Shown here one piece after another: positions 12,906 through 25,100 of a stretch of 64,000 nt of DNA (position 1 is its first letter; every line of letters starts with the position of its first letter). Under the pieces are notes generated by a model that saw only the letters and a list, made by a program, of their open reading frames with translations, searched no databases and was not told where the DNA came from. This DNA is from Ulva prolifera (taxonomy: Eukaryota > Chlorophyta > Ulvophyceae > Ulvales > Ulvaceae): contig CM041197.1 in NCBI GenBank assembly GCA_023078555.1, forward strand, positions 4,981,810 through 5,045,809. The letters run 5' to 3'. The translations under genes and the position numbers were made by a program.

Positions 12906-13134
12906 CTCCCACGCGCAGCTGCTGGGCCTATACACACTGTGAAGGTCCAGTGATGAGACCGCTCTACCACTGGACTGTCATACACAGTTGGTGCTCCTAC
13001 TACTCTATATTCATATGCATGGCCACCCCTAGGGAGCTCCCTGTAGGCAGCCCGCCACCTGCACTGCGGCCGTGGGCCTAGGCTACTGCATGCAGAGCTG
13101 TGGTCACCTCCGGCGCCGGCCACATATGCATGGG

Positions 13135-13323
13135 CCTGGAGGACGCGATCCTGTCGGACTGAGGTGTGGGTGCGGTTGTAGTGTGGTCGTGTGTGTTTAT
13201 GTTGCCAATCTAATCCGAATCAACCGTGACATCGGTGCTAGCTGTTGCAATTGATTCGGATGAGATCATTCGTCATTCATCCGGTTTGGGTGTTTGTCTT
13301 CTCCCGTTCACTCTTTTGTAATC
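13135..13323 (+). mobile_element. Family-1 retroelement 3' end, plus orientation
   Basis: This copy retains the last codons of the element protein (LEDAILSD then stop), the conserved untranslated tail with GTGCGGTTGTAGTG and TTCTCCCGTTCACTC, and the end TTTTGTAATC. The flanks share a diverged CCTCCGG...GGCCACAT motif that could be an eroded target-site duplication. Confidence 0.72.
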
Positions 13324-13358
13324 CTCCGGCCACATGTCTCCAGATCTGTCTCCACCAC

Positions 13359-13394
13359 CTTCTCCACAGCCGTCGCCTTCTCCACAGCCGTCGC
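13359..13394. repeat. 18-bp tandem duplication
   Basis: CTTCTCCACAGCCGTCGC occurs twice in direct succession just downstream of a family-1 tail. Confidence 0.9.
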
Positions 13395-14112
13395 CTACCG
13401 GACTTCCGCAGTATATGTCTGAGGCTCTACAGCTATACCTATGCATGCATTCTGCTCCGTGGCACAGGCCTGCAGCTAGCTGCGCCGTTTACAGGATTAG
13501 CATCGCCGGCTGCATTGTTGCGCGCACATCGTCAGCGCCGTTGGGCCCCAACGGCGGGCTTGCGGCATCGGAACTGGTGTGTTCGTGGTAGTGGCTGCGG
13601 TGACCTGCTAGGTCACGAGGTCGTCGAGCCTAGGCGCCGGCCGCCGTTGGGGCATGCAGCCGGCGCAGCTGTGGCAGCAGGCGCAGCTGCGGAGCAGAGC
13701 GCTCCCACAACCTTTACTGTATATATGCATGAGGTCTGACCTCTTTTGTAATTAGTGGTATTATTAGCGGTATTATAATACCACTGGCAGTAGGGGAATG
13801 CATGCCTCGTTCCACGCAGCTGATGCATCATGATGTATGGATAGGGTCCGTGTCTGCAGAGCCGCCGTCACCGTTCACGCTGCTGTTGTGGTGCAGCATT
13901 AACATATGCATATGCATGTACATGCGCAGTGAGGATTCACTTATACCGGTTTTGATTCACGTATACCTAGTATATACATGCATATGTACGTTCATGTGAT
14001 TGCATGATTGCAATCGAGATCTGCTGGGCCGGGCCCGTATACGTTGTACGTACAGCGTTCTGCACCCTGCACTCTGCAGGTGTCACCGCACCCTGCCAGT
14101 GCACGGATCACA

Positions 14113-14185
14113 TGTACTTTACAAAAGAGTAAACGGGAGAAGACAAACCCCAAAACCGAATCTCATCCGAATCAACAGCAAAACA
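14113..14185 (-). mobile_element. Family-1 retroelement 3' tail, diverged copy
   Basis: It reads TTTACAAAAGAGTAAACGGG, AGAAGACAAACCCCAAAACC and GAATCTCATCCGAATCAACA, several substitutions away from the other copies, so it is probably an older insertion. I could not find a clear target-site duplication. Confidence 0.7.
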
Positions 14186-14612
14186 CACATAGACACACGA
14201 TTTCAGTGACAGGTGAGTGCTATTTGCGAAACAAACTCTTTTGAATTCATGTACATGCTCAGGTGTATTTTAAGGACACCTGTACATGTGAAGCTAGCTT
14301 TCACATCGATCGGTGGCCTCGCTCGGTGGCCTCGATCGGCTCGACAATATTATTGATCTCACTCGGCTCGACAATATTAATGACCTCATTGTGTTCCAGA
14401 AGAGCGAACTGGTCCTAACAAACACTGCACATGGACTCGGGGACGGTCGACAATGGCATCATTACGTACCCGGATGGTCGACCAGCCGATCGTACAGAAG
14501 GTATACGAATACAGAAGGAGTGCAAGGGCTAGAACGAACACGAGGAAGACCTTACGAATTCTTTTTCGAAACAGCCTTACGGTCACACCACACGTGTGAT
14601 TGCAATCACACA

Positions 14613-15059
14613 CTGACCACCCGTTCTTAAAGAAGAGTGAACGGGAGAAAACAAACACTGAAACCGAATCTCATCCGAATCAAAATCAACATCAACATAC
14701 ACTCACACGGCGAGAGTTGTGAGTGCGGTTGTAGTGTTCGTGTGTGTGTGTGTGAGTGTATATATATGTTGCTGTTGATTCGGATGAGATTCGGTTTCAG
14801 TGTTTGTTTTCTCCCGTTCACTCTTTTGTGAAAACATTAGCATGCCATTTCTGTTGCTGTTCCGAGGCAGAATCCCGCTCGAAAGTGTACATTCCTGCGT
14901 GCCTACCATCTTTGTAATGCACGTCCCGCCGGAAGCGGTCCCGCTTCCTGTCCTCCTCCCGCTCCGCCGTCGCACCCGTCTCCCGCGCCGCAGCGGCCAC
15001 GTACGAGGCCGCAGGCGCATGTGTGACCACGACGTCCACAGCCGCTGACCACCCGTTCT
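14613..15059 (-). mobile_element. Family-1 retroelement fragment with internal inverted tail, 15-bp duplication
   Basis: CTGACCACCCGTTCT occurs at 14613-14627 and 15045-15059 and bounds a 417-bp insert. Read on the minus strand, the insert starts with coding sequence matching the endonuclease domain of the 61663-62883 copy (DVVVTHAPAASYVAAAARE, KRDRFRRDV) and then diverges. It ends with the family tail at 14628-14700. A second tail in opposite orientation occupies about 14705-14830, so the two tails form a near-perfect inverted repeat. This could be a twin-priming inversion or a nested second insertion. Confidence 0.8.
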
Positions 15060-15181
15060 CTCTTCGGGGATCAACACACTGATACGCACATGCGCACCCG
15101 CAGGCGCGCGCCCATATATATATATATAGCGAAGCCCATAGTATTAGGCCCCCGGCCGCGGGGCCATCCGGCCTGACACGA

Positions 15182-15278
15182 GCACGCGTGAGCGTTGGTG
15201 TATATTCGGGTGAGATTCTTTTGTGGTATTTGTCTTCTCTCGTTCACTCTTCTGTAATATATGCACGCGTGAGTGTTG
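15182..15278 (+). mobile_element. Family-1 tail, 65-bp insertion with 16-bp duplication
   Basis: GCACGCGTGAGCGTTG (15182-15197) and GCACGCGTGAGTGTTG (15263-15278), one mismatch apart, flank 65 bp that ends with TCTCTCGTTCACTCTTCTGTAAT. The insert is only the last part of the element's untranslated tail. Confidence 0.85.
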
Positions 15279-15296
15279 TTGTCAAAGCAACACATA

Positions 15297-15427
15297 TGCA
15301 CGTGTACACGTGAGGTACTACCTATATGTTACAAAAGAGTGAACGGGATCCCGCGGGAGAAAACAAACACTGAAACCGAATCTCATCCGAATCAACATCA
15401 ACATCATGATGCACGTGTACACGTGAG
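15297..15427 (-). mobile_element. Family-1 tail, 95-bp insertion with 18-bp duplication
   Basis: TGCACGTGTACACGTGAG is present exactly at 15297-15314 and 15410-15427. The insert carries the tail in minus orientation (TTACAAAAGAGTGAACGGG onward, ending CATCAACATCA) and is interrupted by a 10-bp ATCCCGCGGG inside the conserved motif. The duplicated target is itself nearly palindromic. Confidence 0.88.
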
Positions 15428-15468
15428 TACTTTTAAGTAGCTATAGCCCATAGCTGGCTGCCAGTGAG

Positions 15469-15506
15469 CACATATATGTATCATGAGCTCATGATACATA
15501 TATGTG
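15469..15506. repeat. Perfect 38-bp palindrome
   Basis: The left arm CACATATATGTATCATGAG is followed with no spacer by its exact reverse complement. It lies 42 bases beyond the 15297-15427 insertion, in AT-richer DNA than its surroundings. Confidence 0.95.
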
Positions 15507-16172
15507 GCACCTGATAAATATATGTCGCTGATGTGAAGTGGGGATACTCACAATCCGGTAATCGCCATATGGCGATGCATGGCCATGGCAATGTTCACTG
15601 CGCGCGGAGCTCCGGTCTCGGCGGAGCGTAGTTCGAAAGCCGGCACGTTCACCTCGGCATATGGCGGTCGCTGGGATCAAGATGTGCACATGCATCTCGT
15701 CAGCGCAATGCATGCACGTCGATACATTTAGCCCGCCGCTGAATTCGAAATGTATCCTTGCAGGACCCTAGGTTTTGCTTGGATACATGCAAGGTCAGCA
15801 GCGTTCCCACTTCGACAGGTCAATCATGTGTGCTGCATGCATTTCCAGATGAGAATGACCTGAACGGGTCCTCACAGCCACTTTTCTGCATACTTGCCCC
15901 ACATGGGCTGCTGACCAGTGGCGTGCCCGCACAACATCGTCGTCATGGAGCTCGTCCAAGGGGAGAAGTGCAGGGCAGGTCATTTGATCGTAAGCAGATG
16001 TACGATGTCAATGTGCCAATTTGAAAGTCGACTGCGATGTTAATCATTAAAGATCCGATTGCACGAATTGCAAGCCGACCCGCACCGCGAGATACGTGTC
16101 GGACGCGACACTGTTCGCTCACAGACCTTGAATCGCATACAATGCGGATCTTTGAAAAATAGTGAAGCTGTT

Positions 16173-19100
16173 ATGCTTTTCTCACCGGGCTGGGGTAGGG
16201 CGGTTTTTTCTTCTTTGATTTTGTGGAGCACTGTGGTGTGCTACAGCGACCGTGCGAGCCTATGTAGCGCAGATGCCATTGATACGGGCGACTTAGTCGC
16301 AGTTGGAACACCCGCAGAATTTCAAGATGCACTCAGCCCGCTGAACAGGACGTCCCATGTGTTGGTAAGAGCCCATCTGAACATGGTCAGATCTCCACGA
16401 CCACCCGAATCGAGCGAAGACTACACTCTAGACAACGGTGTTGTGAGAATATCTCCATTTACCAAATCTATCGTGGTACGATCCTTTGATCTCTTGCAGC
16501 ACTTCCGTCGTTCAACCACTTCGACACCCAGCGTCGTGCACACGCAAGCATGCCCCGCAGATCCAATCGCGAAACGCTTCTGCGCAGGCTGTCCTTTTGA
16601 TCACCGTATAAAGTAGTCGGGGCCCAGGCTACTTCTGCATGCGCGATATGCGAAGTGTATCACTTTCGATGTGACGCGCAACGGTCGTTGAGTGAGGTCT
16701 CCACTCTACAACCTTGCTGAGTTGAGCACACCATCCCATTCCTGTCTGCAAGGGTGCTGATGTGTATGTTGAGGGTGTCGCGTGCGTGAGTGCCATGTAT
16801 CTGCCAAATGAAATGTCGATGGGCTAACCACGAGGGCGTAGCGCACTACATAGCCCCAGTATGGAGGCAACCTGGAGCTGCCCTGACTGTGTTGACCTTG
16901 ATCGAGCGCGTATTGGCGTATATGGTTGTGCGGTGTTGTCGAGTTCCGGCTCCAGGAGGCTGCCCATCATGCAACCAGATGATAGAGCAAAGGGGCAGAC
17001 ACGAGCGAAGCACAGAAACGCTGAGGCGCCGATGCTTGTGCGTGATGCTGGAGCTCTAAATGCTAAAGGCATCTTGTCTGCGATACATCCATCTCCAGTA
17101 TCGGTGCACTGGGAATGCCCATGTACCTGAGCCAAACCAACAGCACCTGACGGCACACCAGATTCTCAGCTCATCCGTCTACCTGGAAAATATCTCTGTG
17201 ATCTTGCCGCTGTATCTCTGGGCATCTTTTGAGGTAGCACATTTGGCCTGCAAGCTGAGTGCTCAGTAGTAGAACAGTGCTGTTCTGCAAGCATTGTTTC
17301 TATCGGATAACGTTTCTGCCAACGCTTGATGCAGTTTTGACCATCCCAGGAGACCCAGTTCCCGGGTTGCAGCTGTGCACTCGCATCGGTAGGCCCTCTG
17401 TAAGTGACTGCATCTCTCAGACGTGTACTGCTCTCGTTGCCATCATGCACGTGAACAGTGCTGAACTGTTGGGCACAGTCTTACAGCGTAGTCGATCCAA
17501 AAATCATCCAGGAATCGCACTCCTGATCCAACTCATGACTGATCAAATGTCCAGAGTAGTGGCTGTGCACTCTCATTCGTGTGCGCCATGTGCACGGACA
17601 ATGTGTAAATCTTGTTCCCACAGTCCAGCCGTAGCATCCCACTTGCGATATTTTAGCAGTACAGCGATCAGAGTACCTGAGTCATGTCCAAACATTCGCA
17701 CACATCCTCCGGACTTCCAAATGTTATCTAGCAGAGACATGATCCGCCCGATGCCATCTGTGCCAGTGCTCACTCAATGGCTGTATGATCAGGCCCAGCT
17801 GGGCTCATACGCCATTGCAGGCTGAGATGGGGATCATGAATGTACACAGGACAGGTCATTACAAGGCTCAGCGAGCGCCGCACATCTGCACTCACGGCCT
17901 GACACCTGGTCTGCCTCTGAGGTGGAGCGCCGAAGTGATCCATTCTGCACGCCACATCGCTCCCACGAAGCAGCATGACACCTCGCCCATCGAATTGCAG
18001 CATGGACCCCGTGGAAACCCTTTCTCGCATCACTCTGCAGCGACACACTGTTCCGTCAACCCGCAGGGCGCCCGTTCAACACCCGAATCTGCATCCCACC
18101 ATTGCGCCTCTTCGCCACGAGAGCTCTTGTTGGAGCTGTTGCGTCCACCACTAGGAGGGCAATGCGTTGCTGCCCTTCCAGCCAGGCGCAGTTAGTCCGT
18201 GCATATCTCTACGCGAACAAACCTCAGTGATGTGACACCTCGGGGTGCAGGGGAACTGCAGCGACGCCGGCCCGGCGCCCGCGGGCTTTGGCCTCACCGA
18301 GCCGCTGCCGGCCGGCGCGTGCGCGATCCTCGTCAACGAGGACTTCATGGACACCGACCTGAAGGCCTCGCTGTGGCTGCACAACCTCTACGTCGTCGTC
18401 GCCGCAACCGTCGGGGGCGATGACTCCGTCCTCTTCCTGCATGTGTGCCCCCTCCCCCCCCCACCTTCCCCCTTCTGCAACACACAGCAGCAGCCTCGCC
18501 ACAGTGATTCCACGTAGGCTTCAGCTCCGCCTCTGTGATTCTGTGAAGGGCGTCAACTGTGCCCACCGGCTGCGCCCACGCACTGCAGCATCCTGCCTTT
18601 GTGGTGTCACGCAGGCTGCAGGCTGAGGGAGCTGTTTTGTGGGGTCGCCGGTCCCTGTGGCCGGGCGAAGGCTGGGCATCGCGGCGCGGTTGGGACGTGT
18701 GTGGTGGGGGCTTGACTGGGGCGATGGGCTGCAACCCGCGCTTCCGCGGACAGCGGCACTCGACGGAAACGGGCAGTCTGAGGATTGCTGCTCGTGAGTC
18801 GTTACAGCCATGTTGTTTGGCTGCGTTGACATCGTGTGTCTTGTCCATTGTTTGACTTGACGCCGGTGATTGAATCATCGATGGAGAATCTCGTCGTAAA
18901 TGGCCGCCACCACTCGGGAGTGCCGTGGCGCTGGCACCCGTGCTGATGTAGCGGCTGGTTTGCAGACCAACGGAGACGTGTACATAACCAACATGACGTT
19001 CCAGGGCGCCGGCACCAACAGCCGCGCCATCGAGCTGTCCCCGGAGAACGGCGCCTCCCCAGCGCTGTGGCTGCAGGGTGCGCCTCCGGCCTCCACCGCC

Positions 19101-22100
19101 CTCCTCTACTGCCATGCCGCACGACGGCTGTGTGTGATGTCAGTGCGGAGTGCGTATCGTGTAGTGAACCCGGATCTACTGAGCCGTGTTCTTGCAAGAC
19201 TTTGAGACCTCCGGATGCACCGGCCCGCACCTGCCGAATGTGTGACATGTGCACCTGAGTTCAGGGCTACGCGGCAGCTTGCTGTGGCTGCTGGGGCAGG
19301 GGTCCGGCCATCAGCGTTTTGAGATGCCGCCAGCTGCCACGGCACCACGCTCGCTGCTGTGCGTGCTGTGGTGCTGACGGCACGGCACGGCAATCCCGCT
19401 GGGCGTCTGGTACCTTAGCAACAGCTGCCAGCTGATCTTTCGGGGTCGGCAAGGTACGGCCGTAGCGCGGTAGCTGAGGGCCCGCGTCGCAGGCAGGGGC
19501 GCTGTGGCAGGGGCGCTCCGGTGTTGCATCTGTGCGGATCCTGCGCTGCAGAGTGGGGTGCGAGAGGGTGGCGTGGGGGTGCGAGAGGGTGGCGTGCGTG
19601 CGTGCAGATGTGATCATCACCGGTTTCTCCCGGCCGTCCGCGCCGGGGGTGCTGCTGGGCAATGACACGACCGTCAGCCTCGACAACGTCGTGCTCAAGG
19701 ACCTCAACCTGACGGCCGGCGGGGACGTCGCCGCCGGCTCCGCGCTGATGGCGATGGGCGGCGCCGGCGCTCTCCTCGAAGTGCCCCCCCCCCCCCCCCC
19801 CCCCCCCCCCGCTCCTGCTGCTGTCAGGCTCCTCCGTCCCATCTACCGCCATAGTCTCTGCTGTTGACACAGCCACCGCATCTGCGGCTGCTTCTCCGCC
19901 CTCCTGTGGCCTGTCTTGCGTCCTGCTGAACCACTTCTGAGAGATGCCCTCACGCACTCGTACCCATGCTGCATACCCATACTCAGCTACGCAGACAGCT
20001 CCGTGGATGTGTCGTTGTTGGTGCGCCGTGTCTTGCGTGCACTTGCCTTTCGTGTCCAGAGGGCCACCAAGCGGTGCCTGTGGCGACAACGATGAAGTCG
20101 GCGATGTACCTCCTCCGCAGCTTCAACCCTGTGAGCCATTGCGCTGTGTGTCTGTGCAGGCCACGACGATCACTAACAACTTCATTCTCGGCGAGCCTGC
20201 CGGTGTCAAGGCCGTGGCGCTGCTTGGGGGCGATGACGGCGCCGTCGTGTTTGCGCTGCCGGCGATGACGGTGTGGGACTGGAGCGACGAGGAGGAGGAG
20301 CCTACACAGGACGTGAAGGACATCGGCGAGCGCGGCGGCAGCACCTCCGGTGGCTTCCTCCAGACGTTTCTGCTCCGCGACATCCAAGAGGTGCGATGCA
20401 TGACCTGGATCCTGTACTTTTTGTTTTCGATGTTGAAGGCATGAAATATCTGCTGCCTCCACACATGTGCTGCATGCATGGAGGCAGCGGTTGGCCCACA
20501 TGGTGTGGTATGGTATACGGTATACGTACGCAAGTCCGAGAATTATGGAGCCGAACGCACGTGCACCGGCACCGCCTGCGCATTGGCACCTGCTTCAGCA
20601 ATCGCTTGCTTGGTCGAAATCTGCATGGGCTTAAGCCCAGAATTCTGTCGCTTGTGAGTGCCATGGCATTGTGAGTGCCATGGCCAGTTGGTGGCCTTGG
20701 CGTACAGGGGGTACCTCTGGTGCGTTTGCACACATGTGGCCACTGTGGCTTCGATTATGGGCCTGCGCATGTGCACCAGTGTCACAGAGAGTTTAGGACA
20801 GGTGCCCCTGCGCTGGTGGCTCGCTAGCGCTGTTCAAGTACATGTACGTGGGCCTGCAAGTCGCCGAGTCACGCACGAGTCGTGAGGAAGCACGCAGCGC
20901 TAGCTTGTGGCAACACATCCGTTGCTCGAGCTCCTGGATCACCTTACCGTGCATTGCGGCACTCGGGATTTAATTTGCTGGACACATCGCAGTGCTTGCT
21001 TGCGAAACACCTGCCAATCGGCGCAGGGCTCACGCTTTAGATCTAGCCTAGGTGGCGCCGCGCAGCTGCGCCTCGTCGGCACTTCACAGTGAACTTCGCT
21101 GCTGCGCCGTCGAAGTTCGCTCCGGCTTGGCATCCATAATCGATCAGGGCTCGCTGCTTGCAACGGGAACTGCAGGCACGCTCACGGCGACCACGCGCCA
21201 GCATCGGTAGCCTCGACGGTCGAGACATACATTTTGCATATTGTGATGCGATACCAGATCGTTAGGTCGACAGCACCTTGCAGCTCACATCACGTGGTGC
21301 TATCTCTGGAGATACAGCTAGCGCTACACGTCGGTTGATCCTCGTGACTCGTGGGCATTGCTCGCGCCATGCATATGGCCAGCAGCTTGCTGGACATCAA
21401 CCACCGAGCCCCAAGCGTGCGCGTCGAGCTCCCCCGGCTCGCCATTGCGAACGCAGCGCCTTGCCTCACAAAATTACAAAACACATGGCCACCAGCTGCG
21501 CATTGTCCTTGTAATACACAGGCTGGACCACATGCTGCCCCGTCAGCCCTCCACAGCTGCGCATAGTCTCATGCTCATATGCAGGCACAATCTACATCAA
21601 CGGGATTTGTACAGAAGTGCGAACGGGACAAACACAGCAAAAGAGTCTCTTCCGCATCAACAGCCGCACACACACATGGCCACACTACAGCAGCGCACAA
21701 TCTACATCAACTAGGCTCGTGGAAACTCTGTGTGTCGCGCCCTCGGCCTTGCACTACAGCTACACCCCATGGGTCACGTGTGACGAAGTCGGCGGTCCTG
21801 CCGGACCTGGGTGTTCGTGCGTGCGCTGCTGTAGTGTGGCTGCGTGTGTGACTGCTAATTTGGAAGAGATTCGTTTGCTGCGTGTGTCGATGCCTGTGCA
21901 GTCTTCTGTTCAAATCCCAGCTCCTTACGTGCCAAGATGGCACAGCTTGATTGTGTGTTCATCCAGGCGCCCGGTGCTGTGCAGGAGCAAGCGAGCCTCG
22001 TTGCTGCTGTCTTTGGCTTTGGCACCGATGTCCTGGCCGAGGCCCCAGAAATCACCCCTGTAGCCACGCCCGGATCTGCCACAGCTGAACCAGAAGACAC

Positions 22101-25100
22101 TGCCAGCCCCACGGCCGTCAGCCCCACTTCAGCCACCACCTCCCCCGCCGCACAGCCGCGGGGCTTCGACCAACCACCCAACACCTCGCAGCCCGGCGGC
22201 GCGGTTGCACCGTCCCCTGAGTCACAGCCCGGGGGGGTGCTGGGCAACACTGCCGACACGGCGGATGCCGTGGGAGCGGACGGTGAGTCTGTCCGTGACT
22301 CGAGCGCACAGGTCGGGTGGATTGTGGGGAGTGCGGTCGGCGCGGCGCTGCTGGTCGCGCTGTGTGGCGTGCTCATGCTGATTGTGCTGCTGCGGCGCCA
22401 GCGGCGGCGTCAAAAAGAGGCGCATTCGAAGGATAGCTGGCAGGTGTGGCTCCCACCCGCATGGGGAAAATCCGAGAGATTCGGAGAGGCATGTAGCACG
22501 ACAAACGCCATAGCGTGTGTGCAGATGAATCCGCCGCAGGCCTTGTGGCCGGGCAGCTTGCCCTCTGCAAGCAGCAGGGACGCCTGCGCCGACGCAGCTC
22601 AGCCCGCCGCTGCGACCGCGTCCACCGCGGTGTCCCTCGGGGCCGCGAACCGCAGCCGAACCGTCTCTCGCACCGGCAGCGTCTCCTCCAACGGCACCCT
22701 GTCCGGCCCCTCCGCCCCGGCCTACGTCCACCCCGCCACCAGCGCCACCTCTGCAAGCATGCATGCGGCGGGGGGCCTGTCCGGCATGATCGTGAACCCG
22801 ACCGTCGGCTCGATCTACCCGACGTCGAGCGCGCAGAGCGGGCGATCGGCGGAGGGCCTGCATACGCTTCCGCAGCAGGCGTCGCCGATGCCGGACAAGC
22901 TGTCCCACGCGACGGTGCCGCCGCTCGACGCCCATTCCCCAGCCAAGCCGCCGCTCAGCGGCAACAGTGTGCTGCGCGCGCTGCCGAGCGGCACGAGCAG
23001 CGCGGCGGCCGGCGGCGGCGTCGGCAGTGTCGCGATGGTGTCGCTCGCCGCGCAGTCGCTGAACCGTAGCGGCGCGGGGGCCGGTCGGGGGGAGTCGGTG
23101 TCGAGCCTGGGGATTGCCCTGCCGACGTCGACAAAGGACTTCAGCTCGTGCGGAGTCGTGCACGGTAGCAACACCCTCGGGACGACGTTTGACTCGATCC
23201 CGGTGGAGGAGCCGGCGCTGCCGCTGCCGACGACGGCGGACCGGGAGGGCGGGGCGCTGATGCCCCCGGACCTCCTGGAGCATGCATTGGACAACCTGTC
23301 GGCGGCGCAGGTGCCGTTCATGGGGGAGTTCCGACTGCTGGGGCCGCTGGAGCGGCGCGGCGGCGGCCAGGGTCTCGTGCAGTTCGCGACGCAGATGCGC
23401 GGCGGGGACCCCGTCGCGATCAAGTTCTTCATGAACAACCGCGCGTTTGAGTGCGAGCGGGAGCTCTACTCGCAGGAGCACCTGCGGGGCATGATGCCGG
23501 CGGTATCCCTCATGCACAGCAACGCCGATGTGCGCTTCTGCCTGCCTGCTGTGTGCTGTGTGCTGTGCGATGTGTGCTGTGGTGCGGCTGCTTGAGACCC
23601 TGTGCGATGTGCTACGTGATGTGCTGTCCTGTGTGCTGTGCTGTGGGCAAGCACGTGTGGACAGGCGCATGCGTGCAGAGGGGGCTTATGATCATGCACG
23701 TGCAGTTTGGGGGGGGGGGGGGGGGGGGGGCACGACCTTGGTGCCTAGGATGAGTTGACTTGTTGTTGCATCTGACTTATGTCCTTATCCGTGAATGTGT
23801 ATCAGCTGCTATCCTGACATAGTAAGGACAGTTTGGTTTGGGGATGCTGGGAGTGTTGGGAGTCCTCGGAGTCGGAGTCAGAGTCAGAGTCCTCGGAGTC
23901 GGAGTCGGCTTCGGCTTTCCGTGTGAATTGGATCTGTTTGCAGCATGAGTCTTTCTTGTTGCGTCCTGTGGCCCCCGGGTTTCTCAGTCACTCTCCTAAA
24001 TAAGTAAATTCCTGTTTCCACTAACACCTGTTTTGCAAACACCTGTCAGCACATGGTGCTAGCTGGCAGGGGTCGGGCAGGGGTCGGGCTGCAGCTGCGC
24101 TTTCACCCCTGGCCACAGCTGCCTTTCCTGTGTTTGAGCTGCCTTGCTGCCGGACCTGTGCCAGGGAAGCGCGCATGTTGGCCAGCATGGGAGCATGGCA
24201 TGTGACACGGACTTGGTCTGGCCAGATGTGCAGCATTATCACCATTATCAGTGATCATTTATCACCATTCTCACCATTACCACCATTGTTGGTGTCAAAG
24301 ATTTGTATCAGTTTTTTTCTGTGAGTCAGGCCAGCCAAGCTTCCATCCACTGGCATTGGATGTGACGAGCATGTGACGAGCATGTGACGAGCATGTGTTT
24401 ACCATTCTGCTCAGCTTAGCTGGGCTATCACAATTTTGTTGTTTATCACGTCACGTGTCCATAAGCTGTTCCCCTGAGTCATTGCTGCCATCATCCATCA
24501 TAACCTTGTAAAAGCTGCATTGTTGTGCATAGTAAGAAGTCAATCCAGGCATCAGCTTGTGTAGGACAAACAAACATGTGTTATAAGGAAGAACAAGAAC
24601 TTTTGTGCATTTGCAATGCCTGAGTGCCATTGACATTCCTCAGCAGCAGAGCCCACCCACCTGAAGATGTGTGGGTGGCCCTGGAAGACTCACAGTCTGG
24701 AACACTGGTCCTCTGTTTCTACACGCATGTATGTAGACTGTTTGTAGACGGTACCGGCACAGGCTTAGAATCAAAGAACATGTGCAAGCGTAACACTGTT
24801 GCAGCCAGCATTAAGTCAGCCTCAGGGTCACCTCGCACGAGGCCGGCCACCCACCCACCCACCGTGCAGCAGAGAGCACACAGCAGTGTCACAGATTTCA
24901 AACACACACTGCATGACGCAGCCAAGCTCTATGTTTGCGTTTCGACATGCGACATGCTGGTGCGTGCTCCGGTCCATGCCGACTGAATCACTGTGTGTTC
25001 CATTTGTCTTGTTTGCGGTGTCACTGCAAGCTCCACAGCCATGGGTACCACACAATGCCACCACGGCAAACAATAGCAGTTCACCATCGTATGACCTGTG

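Larger units (their letters stand above)
9730..16172. other. Intergenic, repeat-rich region between RA and RB
   Basis: This 6.4-kb stretch holds no gene I can support. From 9.7 to 12.2 kb I find only overlapping unrecognised open frames and a small tandem repeat at 10825-10872. From 12.2 to 15.5 kb it is a cluster of short retroelement insertions with target-site duplications, listed separately, plus small tandem repeats and a long perfect palindrome. I looked here for the kinase exons that RA lacks (HRDLKPGN, APE-like SPPE, DIWAIG) and saw none. Confidence 0.55.

Noticed and set aside
14705..14830. A classical DNA-transposon MITE
   Set aside because: The inverted tails match the 3' end of a retroelement with coding sequence, and the flanking duplication encloses a larger insert, so an inverted or nested retro-insertion explains it better.
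17259..17825. A 188-codon plus-strand open frame in RB intron 1
   Set aside because: Its composition is less protein-like than the broken minus-strand frames over the same bases, and nothing supports it.
22222..23670. A 482-codon open frame on the minus strand
   Set aside because: It is antisense to RB exon 6; its Arg-rich composition is typical of the shadow of a GC-rich coding exon.
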